Positions 1-11,557 of a stretch of 64,000 nucleotides of DNA are shown here, piece by piece. A model generated the notes under the pieces. It did not search any database. It saw only the letters and a list, made by a program, of their open reading frames with translations, and had not been told where the DNA came from. Origin of the DNA: Aquisalimonas lutea (lineage in GTDB: Bacteria; Pseudomonadota; Gammaproteobacteria; Nitrococcales; Aquisalimonadaceae); the NCBI RefSeq assembly GCF_030409225.1, contig NZ_JAUFPK010000005.1, forward strand, positions 172,900 to 236,899. The letters run 5' to 3'. The stretch's first letter is position 1. Every line of letters starts with the position of its first letter. The position numbers were made by a program, and so were the translations under genes.

Positions 1-2
1 AC

Positions 3-803
3 ATCGGCCTGCCGCGTGGTACGCGGCGGCGAACTCCCGGTCTGCGTCGCGAGGAAGTCGCCGAGCTGGCCGGAATCAGCACCGAGTGGTACGCGTGGCT
101 GGAGCAGATGCGCGACGTGCATCCATCGATGGATACGTTGCAGCATATCGCCCATGCGCTGAGGCTCGAACCTGCCGAGCAGCAGCATCTGCTGACGCTG
201 GGCGGATACGGGCCGGAGAGCGGGAGCAATGGCTCGGCGCGCGAGGCTGCGGTGAGCCCTCAGCATCAGCGGCTGATGGATCAGCTCGAGTTCTGTCCGG
301 CGTGGATCACGGGGGCACGTTCCGACATCCTGGCCTGGAACCGCGCCGCGACCGTCATCCACGGTGATCTCGGCGCCATGCGGGGAATCGAAAGGAACGG
401 TATCTACCAGCTTTTCCTGAATCCGCGTATACGTCAGATGCTCGTGAACTGGGAGTCCCACGCCCGGGACTGTGTCGCGAAGTTGCGGCTGACTCATGCG
501 AACTACATCGATGATTCGTGGTTCAACGAGCTGATCGGAATACTCCTTGCCCAAAGCCCGGAGTTTGCCGGCTGGTGGGGGGAGCACAATGTCCAGCTTC
601 CCCAGGATGGCGTGAAGGGCTACCAGCATCCCGAAGCGGGGCGATTGGTATTCGACTACGCCATCCTCCAGGTGGCCGGTGGTAACGGCGCTTCATTGCA
701 GCTCGTCACCTACGTCCCCACCAGCGATTCGGATACTCGGCAGAAGATGGAAACGCTGTTGGGCTATCCTGACTTCTTGTCGCTCGCGGGGGCGCGGGGA
801 TAG
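3..803 (+). CDS. XRE-family regulator with MmyB-like ligand domain (5' truncated)
   Basis: Predicted DNA-binding transcriptional regulator. The frame is open from base 3 to the TAG at 801-803 and has no start inside the window, so a short N-terminal piece is missing. The first visible residues, RRTPGLRREEVAELAG then WYAWLEQ, are the helix-turn-helix signature of the MmyB-type XRE group. The remaining roughly 200 residues (AWNRAA near residue 105, NWESHARDCVAKLR near 155) fit the MmyB-like C-terminal domain, which in relatives binds a small hydrophobic ligand. The target is unknown; regulators of this type usually control a divergent neighbouring gene, which would lie before base 1. The downstream gene is convergent, with a hairpin between them. 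Confidence 0.85.
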   Translation: MGLPRGTRRRTPGLRREEVAELAGISTEWYAWLEQMRDVHPSMDTLQHIAHALRLEPAEQQHLLTLGGYGPESGSNGSAREAAVSPQHQRLMDQLEFCPAWITGARSDILAWNRAATVIHGDLGAMRGIERNGIYQLFLNPRIRQMLVNWESHARDCVAKLRLTHANYIDDSWFNELIGILLAQSPEFAGWWGEHNVQLPQDGVKGYQHPEAGRLVFDYAILQVAGGNGASLQLVTYVPTSDSDTRQKMETLLGYPDFLSLAGARG

Positions 804-872
804 GCATCGACACCAGCGGTCGCAGGGCACCGATCCCGGTGGCAACCTTGATGCGCCGTCGACCACGCGGCG

Positions 873-893
873 TCCCGGGCTCTGCGCCCGGGA
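873..893. terminator. Hairpin between convergent XRE gene and ettA
   Basis: TCCCGGGC (873-880) and GCCCGGGA (886-893) form a perfect 8 bp G+C-rich stem around a 5-base loop. It lies between the stop codons of two convergent genes and is followed on the plus strand by a short T run, so it may serve as a bidirectional terminator. Confidence 0.5.
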
Positions 894-917
894 TTTCGCC
901 GCCGACGGCGCGATTCA

Positions 918-2579
<1,662 letters not shown>

Positions 2580-2666
2580 TGGTCAGCAAGCCTGTTGCTC
2601 TGGAAAGTGGACCGACATTCTACCTGTTGCACACGGGCTGGCCAGTGCCTTGTACGAGGACAGATG

Positions 2667-2873
2667 GTTCTGTGGAGGTGCAGGCGGGGATCGGGGTGTG
2701 TGCGACTAGCGGAGCCCCGTCGCGCAGGGCGCCCGGCCCCGAAGGGGTTGCTTCAGGGATGAAGCAACCGAGCGTCAGCACAGGGATGTGCTGTCGCTCG
2801 GCCAGCCCGGAGCGACGGAAAAGGCGGAGCTCCGGAGCTCACACCCCGATCCCCGCCTGCACCTCCACAGAAC
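2667..2873 (+). repeat. Palindromic three-stem element, copy A (covariant stems)
   Basis: Outer arms 2667-2700 and 2840-2873 are perfect 34/34 inverted repeats. Inside are two hairpins. Hairpin 1 (2746-2769) has stem GGTTGCTTC/GAAGCAACC and loop AGGGAT. Hairpin 2 (2770-2799) has stem GAGCG-T-CAGCAC/GTGCTG-T-CGCTC and loop AGGGAT. Copies B, D and E have other stem bases but the same loops and the same T opposite T. Element A lies 88 bp upstream of the ettA start. With copy B it fills most of the 538 bp gene-free gap 2580-3117; the flanks (2580-2666, 2874-2908) show nothing else recognisable apart from space for an ettA promoter. Confidence 0.85.
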
Positions 2874-2908
2874 GCCTTAGTACTGAACGATGAGCCCTCT
2901 GTGCCGGT

Positions 2909-3110
2909 GTCGCTTGGAGGGGTGGCGGTTCCGGGTTGGCGCTCCGAAGCTCCGCCTGGTTCCTCCGCTCCGGCCTGGCCGGCTGACAGCACATCCCTGT
3001 GCTGACAGCCGGTGGCGGCATCCCTGCCGCCACCCCTTCGGGGCCGGACGGCCTGCGCTCCGGGGCTCCGCTAGTCGCTTCAACCCGGAATCGCCACCCC
3101 TCCAAGCGAC
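2909..3110 (-). repeat. Palindromic three-stem element, copy B
   Basis: Outer arms 2909-2938 and 3081-3110 pair over 30 bases with a single G.T mismatch. The core runs in the opposite orientation to copy A. Hairpin 2 is 2981-3010 (arms 2981-2992 and 2999-3010) and hairpin 1 is 3011-3034 (stem GGTGGCGGC/GCCGCCACC), both with loop ATCCCT, the complement of AGGGAT. The right arm ends 7 bases beyond the rimK stop codon, so on the minus strand this element is the first thing transcribed after rimK and could end or stabilise that message. Confidence 0.85.
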
Positions 3111-3117
3111 TCTTGAA

Positions 3118-4023
3118 TTATCCTTTCCCGCGCGTCCGCGTCTTGCCCTTGCGCCCGCTCTTCTCGATGAACTGGATGACCGACGAGGCGATGTCCTTGC
3201 TGGTGGCCTTCTCGATGCCCTGCAGGCCCGGGGAGGAGTTGACCTCCAGGACCACCGGCCCGTGATTCGAGCGCATGATGTCCACGCCGCAGGTGTTCAG
3301 GCCCATGATGCGGGCGGCGCGCACCGCCGTGGAGCGCTCCTCCGGGGTGATGCGCAGCGCCCGCGCGCTGCCGCCGCGGTGGACGTTGGAGCGGAACTCC
3401 CCTTCCTTGGCCTGGCGGATCATGGACGCCACCACCCGGTCGCCCACCACGAAGCAGCGGATGTCCGCGCCGTTGGCCTCGCGGATGTACTCCTGGGTGA
3501 GAAAGTACGCATTCAGCCCGCGGAAGGCGTCGATGACGCTCTCGGCCGCCTTGTTGGTCTCCGCCAGGACCACGCCGCGGCCCTGGGTGCCCTCCAGCAG
3601 CTTGACCACCAGCGGTGCGCCGCCCACCAGGTTGATCAGGTCCTGGTTGTCGTCCGGGGAATAGCCGAACCCGGTGACCGGCAGCCCGATGCCCCGGCGG
3701 GCGAGCAGCTGCAGCGAGCGCAGCTTGTCCCGGGAGCGGTTGATGGCCACCGACTCGTTGAGCGGGAACACCCCCATCATCTCGAACTGGCGCACCACGG
3801 CGGTGCCGTAGAACGTGATCGAGGCGCCGATGCGGGGGATGACGGCGTCCGGCATCTCCAGCTGCTCGCCGCGGTAGTGGATCTCCGGCTTGTGGGCGCT
3901 GATGTTCATGTAGCAGCGCAGCGGGTCCACCACGCGCATGGTATGGCCGCGTTCCTCGCCGGCCTCCTGCAGGCGCCGCGTGGAGTAGAGTCGCCGGTTG
4001 CGCGAGAGAATGATGATATTCAT
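3118..4023 (-). CDS. rimK: Ribosomal protein S6 glutamate ligase RimK
   Basis: ATP-grasp ligase that adds glutamate residues to the C-terminus of ribosomal protein S6 (RpsF), altering ribosome composition. The 301 residues match RimK length. The N-terminus [18 protein letters not shown] is characteristic. [16 protein letters not shown] gives the ATP-grasp nucleotide-binding loop, and [16 protein letters not shown] then SSPGLQGIE gives the C-terminal metal-binding part. The tail is lysine/arginine-rich ([13 protein letters not shown]). It lies 21 bp downstream of the rimB-like protease gene on the same strand, an arrangement known for rimB-rimK systems in which ligation and proteolysis of poly-Glu tails are coupled. 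Confidence 0.95.
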   Translation of the reverse strand: MNIIILSRNRRLYSTRRLQEAGEERGHTMRVVDPLRCYMNISAHKPEIHYRGEQLEMPDAVIPRIGASITFYGTAVVRQFEMMGVFPLNESVAINRSRDKLRSLQLLARRGIGLPVTGFGYSPDDNQDLINLVGGAPLVVKLLEGTQGRGVVLAETNKAAESVIDAFRGLNAYFLTQEYIREANGADIRCFVVGDRVVASMIRQAKEGEFRSNVHRGGSARALRITPEERSTAVRAARIMGLNTCGVDIMRSNHGPVVLEVNSSPGLQGIEKATSKDIASSVIQFIEKSGRKGKTRTRGKG

Positions 4024-4044
4024 CGGGCAGCGCTGCTCCGTGGG

Positions 4045-4506
4045 TCAGGTAGCGGCCTCCGGTCCCCCGGGCGGCCCGCAGATGAACGAGGCGGACGGGT
4101 CGACCAGCAGTCGGCCACGCATGGCACGCCGGCCGAGCAGCATACGAAACCCCATGGTATCGCGATTGGTCAAGGTCAGATCGATGGGCCAGCGTACGCC
4201 GTTGAGCAGGATCGTGGTACGGATCACGGGGCGGTACTCGCGGTGCCCGGTGGAGCTGGTGATCGCACGGTCGCCGACGAGATCGGCGACACAGGCGATG
4301 GTGGGCACGCTGCGCCGCTGGAACGGGTGGATCTCGAACGCCACGCGGCGGCGCCCGTTATCGCTGAACCGGACGACGTGGACGGCGTGCAGCGCCGAGG
4401 TGCGGGCGCCGGTGTCGACCTTGACCTTGATCTTCGGGATGTTCAGGTCCGGAAGGCCGGCCCACTCCCGCCAGCCGACGGTGACCCGGGGGGTTCGTTT
4501 CTTCAT
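4045..4506 (-). CDS. rimB: Retropepsin-like protease, RimB / 'ATP-dependent zinc protease' family
   Basis: Small aspartic-protease-fold protein of 153 residues. The motif VDTGARTSALHA (about residues 30-41) is the retropepsin active-site loop (DTG) of the family once called ATP-dependent zinc protease. A second conserved block, MGFRMLLGRRAMRGRLLVDP, follows near the C-terminus. In pseudomonads the RimB member trims poly-glutamate tails that RimK adds to ribosomal protein S6. Placement directly upstream of rimK, 21 bp apart and in the same direction, supports that role here. The name rests on family and context; no rimA is visible in the window. Confidence 0.82.
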   Translation of the reverse strand: MKKRTPRVTVGWREWAGLPDLNIPKIKVKVDTGARTSALHAVHVVRFSDNGRRRVAFEIHPFQRRSVPTIACVADLVGDRAITSSTGHREYRPVIRTTILLNGVRWPIDLTLTNRDTMGFRMLLGRRAMRGRLLVDPSASFICGPPGGPEAAT

Positions 4507-4789
4507 TGCGCGGTGCCCGTGCCGGTGTTTCCGCCCTTGTAGAGCAAAGCGCCCGCACGGGCAACCCGCCGCCGGCGTCGCGCAGGGGTAACGGGATGTC
4601 CGTGCAGATGCAATGGCAATGCGGTAAGGTGATAGGCTTACTCCACGACGATCCGCAAGCGACCGCTGCAGGCGCCAGGCGCCGCCGGTCGGCGTTCACC
4701 TGATTGGCAGCCGCGCCCGTGGCCGCAAGTGCCGAGCGGGTGCGCCGGGCCGTGGTACACAGTTTCTTTGGCAACATTGAGGGAGCCGC
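4507..4789. other. Divergent intergenic region between rimB and glyA
   Basis: 283 bp carrying the start regions of two divergent transcripts. An SD-like AGGGAG lies 6 bases before the glyA ATG. I could not pick a convincing sigma-70 promoter, a glycine riboswitch fold or any repeat here. Confidence 0.5.
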
Positions 4790-6055
4790 ATGTTCAACGA
4801 AGACATGAACATCGCCAGCTTTGACCCCGAGCTCTGGGACTCCATGCAGAAGGAGAACCAGCGCCAGGAAGAGCACATCGAGCTCATCGCCTCGGAGAAT
4901 TACGCCAGCCCCCGGGTGCTCGAGGCCCAGGGCAGCGTGCTGACCAACAAGTACGCCGAGGGCTACCCCGGCAAGCGCTACTACGGCGGCTGCGAGTTCG
5001 TCGACGAGGCCGAGCGCCTGGCCATCGAGCGCGCCCGGCAGCTGTTCGGCGCCGACTACGCCAACGTCCAGCCGCACAGCGGCTCGCAGGCCAATGCCGC
5101 GGTCTACCTCGCGCTGGCCTCCCCGGGCGATACCATCCTGGGCATGAGCCTGGACCACGGCGGCCACCTGACCCACGGTGCCAAGGTCAACTTCTCCGGC
5201 AAGATCTTCAACGCCGTGCAGTACGGCCTGGACCCGGCCACCGGCGAGATCGACTACCAGCAGGTCGACCAGCTGGCCCAGGAGCACAAGCCGAAGATCA
5301 TCGTCGCCGGCTTCTCCGCGTATTCCCGGATCGTGGACTGGGCGCGCTTCCGCGAGATCGCCGACAAGGTGGGCGCCTACCTGGTGGTGGACATGGCCCA
5401 CGTGGCCGGGCTCATCGCCGCCGGCGTCTATCCCAACCCGGTGCCCTACGCCGACGCCTGCACCACCACCACCCACAAGACCCTGCGCGGCCCGCGGGGC
5501 GGTCTCATCGTGGCCCGCGAGAACCCGGAGATCACCAAGAAGTTCCAGTCGCTGATCTTCCCGGGCACCCAGGGCGGCCCGCTGATGCATGTCATCGCCG
5601 CCAAGGCCGTCGCCTTCAAGGAGGCGCTGGAGCCGGAATTCCGCGAGTACCAGCAGCGCGTGGTGGACAATGCCCGGGTGATGGCGGAGACGGTCCGCGA
5701 GCGCGGCTTCGACGTGGTCTCCCGGGGCACCGACAATCACCTGTTCCTCATCGATCTGGTGGCCAGGGGCCTGACCGGCAAGGACGCGGACGCGGCCCTG
5801 GGCGAGGCCCACATCACGGTGAACAAGAACACCGTGCCCAATGACCCGCAATCGCCGTTCGTCACTTCCGGGCTGCGTATCGGCACGCCGGCGATCACCA
5901 CCCGCGGCTTCGACCAGGACGACGCCCGGCAGCTGGCCCACTGGATCTGCGACGTGCTCGACAACATGTCGGATGAAGCCACCATCCGGCGCGTGCGCGA
6001 GCAGGTGCTGGAGATCTGCCGGCGCAAGCCGGTATACCGGCCCGGGCAGGGCTGA
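4790..6055 (+). CDS. glyA: Serine hydroxymethyltransferase
   Basis: PLP enzyme that interconverts serine plus tetrahydrofolate with glycine plus 5,10-methylene-THF, the main one-carbon source. The 421 residues are full length. [10 protein letters not shown] and [15 protein letters not shown] mark the N-terminal substrate region, [11 protein letters not shown] the PLP-phosphate loop, and [14 protein letters not shown] contains the PLP lysine (K230). AGGGAG at 6 bases upstream supports the ATG at 4790; a second ATG five codons in is possible. It is followed after 12 bp by nrdR and the riboflavin genes, a common gammaproteobacterial order. Confidence 0.97.
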   Translation: MFNEDMNIASFDPELWDSMQKENQRQEEHIELIASENYASPRVLEAQGSVLTNKYAEGYPGKRYYGGCEFVDEAERLAIERARQLFGADYANVQPHSGSQANAAVYLALASPGDTILGMSLDHGGHLTHGAKVNFSGKIFNAVQYGLDPATGEIDYQQVDQLAQEHKPKIIVAGFSAYSRIVDWARFREIADKVGAYLVVDMAHVAGLIAAGVYPNPVPYADACTTTTHKTLRGPRGGLIVARENPEITKKFQSLIFPGTQGGPLMHVIAAKAVAFKEALEPEFREYQQRVVDNARVMAETVRERGFDVVSRGTDNHLFLIDLVARGLTGKDADAALGEAHITVNKNTVPNDPQSPFVTSGLRIGTPAITTRGFDQDDARQLAHWICDVLDNMSDEATIRRVREQVLEICRRKPVYRPGQG

Positions 6056-6067
6056 TCGAGGGCGTTC

Positions 6068-6541
6068 ATGCGGTGCCCGTACTGTCAGGCGCAGGATACG
6101 CGGGTGGTCGACTCCCGCCTCGCGCGGGAGGGCGACCAGGTGCGTCGGCGGCGCGAGTGCGGGCACTGCGGTGAGCGCTTCACCACCTTCGAGACCGCCG
6201 AGCTGCTCATGCCCCGCATGGTCAAGCAGGACGGCACCCGCGAGCCCTTCGACGAGGACAAGCTGCGCACCGGCATGCTGCGGGCGCTGGAGAAGCGCCC
6301 CGTGGATACCGAGCGCGTCGAGGCGTCCATCCACCGCATCATCCGCAATATCCGCGCCCGGGGCGAGCGGGAGATTGCCACCCGGGACGTGGGCCACTGG
6401 GTCATGGAGGAGCTGCGCGAGCTGGACAAGGTGGCCTTCGTGCGCTTCGCCTCCGTTTACCGGAGCTTCGAGGATGTCAGCGCCTTCCGTGAGGTGATCG
6501 AGGGGCTGGAAGACTCTTCCTCCGCGACGGACGAGCCATGA
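6068..6541 (+). CDS. nrdR: Transcriptional repressor NrdR
   Basis: Nucleotide-sensing repressor of ribonucleotide reductase genes that binds NrdR boxes as an (d)ATP-loaded oligomer. The product has 157 residues. The N-terminal zinc ribbon is [17 protein letters not shown] with the second pair in [12 protein letters not shown] (Cys 3, 6, 31, 34). An ATP-cone domain follows ([20 protein letters not shown] to about residue 140). The gene ends in an ATGA overlap with ribD, so the two are translationally coupled. No NrdR box was found in this window; targets are probably elsewhere. Confidence 0.97.
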   Translation: MRCPYCQAQDTRVVDSRLAREGDQVRRRRECGHCGERFTTFETAELLMPRMVKQDGTREPFDEDKLRTGMLRALEKRPVDTERVEASIHRIIRNIRARGEREIATRDVGHWVMEELRELDKVAFVRFASVYRSFEDVSAFREVIEGLEDSSSATDEP

Positions 6542-7662
6542 GCGGCAACGGATTCACGGCGCAGGACCATCAGTGGATGGCCCGTGCCCTCCGGCTCGCC
6601 GAGCGTGGCCGCATGTCGGCCCGCCCGAATCCCCGTGTCGGCTGCGTCCTGGTCCACGACGGCATGGCGGTGGGCGAAGGCTGGCACGCGCGCGCCGGCG
6701 AGCCCCACGCCGAGGTGTACGCCCTGCGGGCCGCGGGTGCGGCCGCCGCCGGGGCGACCGCCTACGTAAGCCTGGAGCCGTGCTCGCACCACGGACGTAC
6801 GCCGCCCTGCGCCGATGCCCTGGTCGAGGCCGGTGTCGCGGAGGTGGTGGTGGCCATGCGCGATCCCAATCCGGCGGTCGCCGGGCGCGGGCTGGAGCGC
6901 CTGCGCGGCGCGGGCGTCGCGGTGCGCGAGGGCCTGCTGGAGCCCCAGGCCCGAGCCTTGAACCCGGGCTTCGTCCGGCGCATGGAGGCGGGGCGCCCCT
7001 GGGTCCGGTGCAAGCTCGCCGCCAGCCTGGACGGGCGCACCGCCATGGCCTCCGGCGAGAGCCGCTGGATCACCAGCGCCGCGGCACGCGCCGATGTCCA
7101 CCGCTGGCGGGCGCGCTCCTGCGCCATCGTCACCGGCAGCGCCACGGTACGGGCCGACGATCCGGCGCTCACCGTCCGCGATGTGGCGGATGCCGAGCAG
7201 ATCCCGCCGCCCCTGCGCGTGGTCCTGGACACCGGCCTGGTGACGCCGCCGGACGCCGCCATGCTGAGGCAGCCGGGGCCGGTGCTGATCGTCACCGCCG
7301 CCGACGCCCCGGAGCGACGCGCGGCGCTGGAAGCGGCGGGGGCGGAGGTCGAGCGCCTGGCCGCCGGCACGGGCGGGCTCGATCTCGACGCCGTGCTGGC
7401 GCGGCTGGCACAGCGCTCGGTCAACGAGGTCCTGGTGGAGGCGGGGCCGACCCTGGCGGGCGCGTTCCTGGCCCGGGGCCTGACCGACGAGCTGATTCTC
7501 TACCAGGCACTGCATCTGATGGGGCACCAGGGCCGGCCGCTGATGCACCTGCCCGGCCTGGATGCCATGGCGCAGCGTCAGCCGCTGGAGCTGCTGGACG
7601 TGCGACAAGTCGGTGCCGACCTTCGTATCATGGTACGACCGGGATCACGCGCAGGGAGCTGA
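6538..7662 (+). CDS. ribD: Bifunctional pyrimidine deaminase/reductase RibD
   Basis: Catalyses two consecutive riboflavin steps: deamination of the diaminopyrimidine ribosylphosphate and NADPH reduction of the ribose. The 374 residues comprise an N-terminal CMP/dCMP-type deaminase domain with zinc ligands in PHAEVYAL (H58, E60) and [11 protein letters not shown] (C82, C91), then a C-terminal reductase domain beginning near [16 protein letters not shown] and including [10 protein letters not shown] and [14 protein letters not shown]. Its start overlaps the nrdR stop by 4 bases and ribE begins 3 bases after its stop, so it lies inside a tight riboflavin operon. Confidence 0.97.
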   Translation: MSGNGFTAQDHQWMARALRLAERGRMSARPNPRVGCVLVHDGMAVGEGWHARAGEPHAEVYALRAAGAAAAGATAYVSLEPCSHHGRTPPCADALVEAGVAEVVVAMRDPNPAVAGRGLERLRGAGVAVREGLLEPQARALNPGFVRRMEAGRPWVRCKLAASLDGRTAMASGESRWITSAAARADVHRWRARSCAIVTGSATVRADDPALTVRDVADAEQIPPPLRVVLDTGLVTPPDAAMLRQPGPVLIVTAADAPERRAALEAAGAEVERLAAGTGGLDLDAVLARLAQRSVNEVLVEAGPTLAGAFLARGLTDELILYQALHLMGHQGRPLMHLPGLDAMAQRQPLELLDVRQVGADLRIMVRPGSRAGS

Positions 7663-7665
7663 ACC

Positions 7666-8328
7666 ATGTTTACCGGGATCGTGCAGGCGCTGGGCCGCAT
7701 TCAGGGGCAGGAACGCCGGGGGGACGACGTCCGGCTGCGCGTGAGCGGCGGCGGGCTGTCCCTGGACGACGTGGCCGTGGGCGACAGCATCGCCGTCAAC
7801 GGCGTCTGCCTGACGGCGGTCGCGGTCGCCGCGGAGGCGTTCGAGGCGGACGTGTCCGTGGAGACCCTGGATCGCACCAGCCTGGGTGGGCTCGGGGCCG
7901 GCAGCCGCGTGAACCTGGAGAAGGCGCTGACACCGGCGACGCCCCTGGGCGGGCATCTGGTCAGCGGTCACGTCGACGGCCTGGGCACCGTCGAGGCGTG
8001 CCACCCGGACGGTCGTTCCTGGCGCTTCCGGTTCCGGGCACCGGACCGCCTGGCACGCTACATTGCCGAGAAGGGATCCATCTGCGTCGACGGGGTCAGC
8101 CTCACCGTCAATGCCGTGGACGGTCCCTGCTTCGAGGTCAACATCGTGCCCCATACCATGGACGCCACCCGCTTCGGCGAGTATCGTTCCGGCCATTCAG
8201 TGAACCTGGAAGTGGATCTGATTGCCCGGTACCTGGAGCGCCTCATGCTCGGGGAGCAGGCGGCGGCACCCGGCGCTTCCGGTATTACCCGCGAATTTCT
8301 CGCCCGCAGCGGTTTCCGCACCGATTGA
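7666..8328 (+). CDS. ribE: Riboflavin synthase, alpha chain
   Basis: Dismutates two 6,7-dimethyl-8-ribityllumazine molecules to riboflavin plus the pyrimidine precursor; active as a trimer. The 220 residues contain two tandem lumazine-binding barrels. The signature N-terminus MFTGIVQALG is present, barrel 1 ends near TPLGGHLVSGHVDG, and barrel 2 has EKGSICVDGVSLTVNAV followed by VNIVPHTMDATRFGEY. It is 3 bp downstream of ribD and 19 bp upstream of ribBA. Confidence 0.97.
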   Translation: MFTGIVQALGRIQGQERRGDDVRLRVSGGGLSLDDVAVGDSIAVNGVCLTAVAVAAEAFEADVSVETLDRTSLGGLGAGSRVNLEKALTPATPLGGHLVSGHVDGLGTVEACHPDGRSWRFRFRAPDRLARYIAEKGSICVDGVSLTVNAVDGPCFEVNIVPHTMDATRFGEYRSGHSVNLEVDLIARYLERLMLGEQAAAPGASGITREFLARSGFRTD

Positions 8329-8347
8329 CCACGACGGGAGTGTCCGC

Positions 8348-9487
<1,140 letters not shown>

Positions 9488-9535
9488 TCCCGGCTGCCCC
9501 CGCGGGAGCCGACAACGAACGGCGGGATGGATGAC

Positions 9536-10003
9536 ATGAAGACGATCGAGGGGGATTTCACCTCCGTGGACGGGCGCTATGCCCTGGTGGCCACCCGTTT
9601 CAACGGTTTCGTGGTGGACAGCCTGGTCAGCGGCGCCGTGGACGCGCTGCAGCGTCACGGTGTCGGCGACGACCGGCTGACGCTGATACGTGCCCCGGGC
9701 GCCTGGGAGCTGCCCCTGGTGGTGGACCGTGCGGCTGCCTCCGGCCAGTACGATGCCATCATCGCGCTGGGCGCGGTGATCCGCGGCGGCACCCCGCATT
9801 TCGACTACGTCGCCGGCGAATGCAGCAAGGGGCTGGGCCAGGTGACCCAGCAGCGCGGCCTGCCCGTAGCCTTCGGCGTGCTCACCGTCGACTCCATCGA
9901 GCAGGCCATCGAGCGCGCGGGCACCAAGGCTGGCAACAAGGGCGCCGAGGCAGCCATGTCGGCCATGGAAATGGTCAGCCTGCTGCGCCGTCTCGAGGCC
10001 TGA
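9536..10003 (+). CDS. ribH: 6,7-dimethyl-8-ribityllumazine synthase
   Basis: Condenses DHBP with the ribityl-diaminopyrimidine to form the lumazine substrate of RibE; assembles into 60-mers or smaller shells. About 155 residues. [46 protein letters not shown] and [16 protein letters not shown] are the standard blocks. The ATG at 9536 (MKTIEGDF) aligns with the E. coli start and has GCGGGA about 9 bases upstream; an in-frame ATG at 9527 has no spacing for an SD. The stop overlaps the nusB start (TGATG). Confidence 0.96.
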   Translation: MKTIEGDFTSVDGRYALVATRFNGFVVDSLVSGAVDALQRHGVGDDRLTLIRAPGAWELPLVVDRAAASGQYDAIIALGAVIRGGTPHFDYVAGECSKGLGQVTQQRGLPVAFGVLTVDSIEQAIERAGTKAGNKGAEAAMSAMEMVSLLRRLEA

Positions 10004-10533
10004 TGTCACACCGCAACCAGGATCACAACCGACAGCGCCGGGCGGCCCGCCAGCGCGCCCTGCAGGCGCTGTACCAGTGGCAGCTCACGGGGCAGAGCGC
10101 GCGCGAGATCGAGCTGCAGTTCCTGCCCGAGCAGGACGACAGCGCGCCCCGCGAGAAGCCGCCGGCGGTGGAGCCGGACCGGGAGCTGGAGGAAGCCCTG
10201 GACATGGCGGACACGGACCTGGTGCTGTTCCGGGAGCTGCTGCACGGCGTGCTGGACCGGCTCGAGGAATGGGACGAGCAGATCACGCCCCACCTGGATC
10301 GGGCCATGGCGAGCCTGGACCCGGTGGAGCGGCTGGTGCTGCGCATGGGGGCCTACGAGCTCAGCGAGCGCCCGGATATTCCGTACCGGGTGGTCATATC
10401 GGAGGCCGTGGAGCTGGCCAAGGCCTTCGGCGCCGAGGCCAGCCACAAGTACATCAACGGCGTTCTGGACAAGGTCGCCCGCCGGCACCCGCTGCGTGCG
10501 GCGGAAATCGAGCGGCGCGGCTCCAGGCGCTGA
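10003..10533 (+). CDS. nusB: Transcription antitermination protein NusB
   Basis: All-helical RNA-binding protein that, with NusE (S10), recognises boxA and supports antitermination of rRNA operons. 176 residues. RRAARQRALQALYQWQLTG is the N-terminal RNA-binding helix. DRAMASLDPVERLVLRMGAYEL and PYRVVISEAVELAKAFG, then SHKYINGVLDKVARR, are the conserved C-terminal blocks. The start codon overlaps the ribH stop (TGATG), the usual coupled ribH-nusB order. A roughly 25-residue acidic insertion (EQDDSAPREKPPAVEPDREL) lies between helices. Confidence 0.96.
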   Translation: MSHRNQDHNRQRRAARQRALQALYQWQLTGQSAREIELQFLPEQDDSAPREKPPAVEPDRELEEALDMADTDLVLFRELLHGVLDRLEEWDEQITPHLDRAMASLDPVERLVLRMGAYELSERPDIPYRVVISEAVELAKAFGAEASHKYINGVLDKVARRHPLRAAEIERRGSRR

Positions 10534-10568
10534 CGCCTCTGCCGCTGCGGGGTGATGCGAACGTGGGC

Positions 10569-11540
10569 ATGACGGAACGCGAGCTCATACGGACGTATTT
10601 CGGCGACATCGGCAGCCGCCGCGACGACGTGCTGGCCGGCATCGGCGACGACGGCGCCGTGCTGCAGCCGCGCGCGGGCGAGTCCCTGGTCATGGCCACG
10701 GATACGCTGGTCGGCGGCGTGCACTTCCCCGTGGATGCGCCGGCGGCGGCCGTCGGCGAGAAGGCCCTGGCGGTGAACCTCAGCGATCTCGCTGCCATGG
10801 GCGCGGAGCCGGCCTGGTTCCAGCTGGCGCTGACCCTGCCGGAGGCGGATCACGCCTGGCTGCAGGGGTTCTCGGCCGGTCTCGCGGGGCTGGCGCGATA
10901 CCACCAGGTGCGGCTCGTGGGCGGCGATATCGCCCGGGGCCCCCTGAATATCTGCGTCCAGGTGGTGGGCTTCGTGCCCGTCGGCGGCGCCCTGCGGCGC
11001 CGCGGGGCGCGTCCGGGCGATGCCGTGGTAGTCAGCGGCAGCCTCGGCGACGCCGCCCTCGGCCTGGCCTTGTGGCAGCGCCGGGCGGACCGCGATGACG
11101 CCAACGTCGCCTATCTCCTGGATCGCCTGCACCGGCCGGTGCCGCGGGTGAGCCTGGGGCAGGCCCTGCGGGGCCGTGCCACCGCCGCCGTGGACGTCTC
11201 CGACGGGCTCGCCGGCGACCTGGGCCATCTCCTGGAGGCCAGCGGTGTCGGCGCGACCGTGGACGTGGACCGCTTGCCGCTGTCCGAGCCGGGGCTGCGC
11301 TTCGGCGGCCGCCAGCAGCAGTGGCGCACGGCGCTCACCGGCGGTGATGACTACGAGCTGTGCTTCACGCTGCCGCGCTCCCGGCTGCACGAGCTCGACG
11401 GCCTGGCCAGCCGCCTCGGGGTCGCCCTGACCCGGATCGGCACCGTGCAGCCGCGCGCCGGCCTGCGGCTGCGGCACGCCGATCGCACGCCGGTGGTCCT
11501 GGAGGACAGCGGCTACCAGCATTTCTCCGAGGCCGACTGA
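10569..11540 (+). CDS. thiL: Thiamine-monophosphate kinase
   Basis: ATP-dependent kinase converting thiamine phosphate to the active cofactor thiamine pyrophosphate. 323 residues. GIGDDGAVLQ and ATDTLVGGVHFP near the N-terminus bind metal and nucleotide in this PurM-like fold; AVNLSDLAAMGAEP, RLVGGDIARG and TAAVDVSDGLAGDLGHLL follow, and TGGDDYELCFTLP lies near the C-terminus. ATG at 10569 is used; the SD is weak and a GTG two codons earlier is an alternative. It follows nusB after 35 bp and precedes pgpA by 17 bp. Confidence 0.95.
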   Translation: MTERELIRTYFGDIGSRRDDVLAGIGDDGAVLQPRAGESLVMATDTLVGGVHFPVDAPAAAVGEKALAVNLSDLAAMGAEPAWFQLALTLPEADHAWLQGFSAGLAGLARYHQVRLVGGDIARGPLNICVQVVGFVPVGGALRRRGARPGDAVVVSGSLGDAALGLALWQRRADRDDANVAYLLDRLHRPVPRVSLGQALRGRATAAVDVSDGLAGDLGHLLEASGVGATVDVDRLPLSEPGLRFGGRQQQWRTALTGGDDYELCFTLPRSRLHELDGLASRLGVALTRIGTVQPRAGLRLRHADRTPVVLEDSGYQHFSEAD

Positions 11541-11557
11541 TCTCCCCGGGGGAATCC

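Noticed and set aside
2667-3110. Tandem CRISPR-like repeats
   Set aside because: The two units are inverted relative to each other and about 200 bp long with internal palindromes; there are no regularly spaced short direct repeats and no cas genes.
4507-4789. Possible glycine riboswitch upstream of glyA
   Set aside because: I could not find the paired aptamer fold or conserved motifs by reading, and the region is short.
8329-8347. FMN riboswitch before ribBA
   Set aside because: The gap to ribE is 19 bases, too short for an RFN element.
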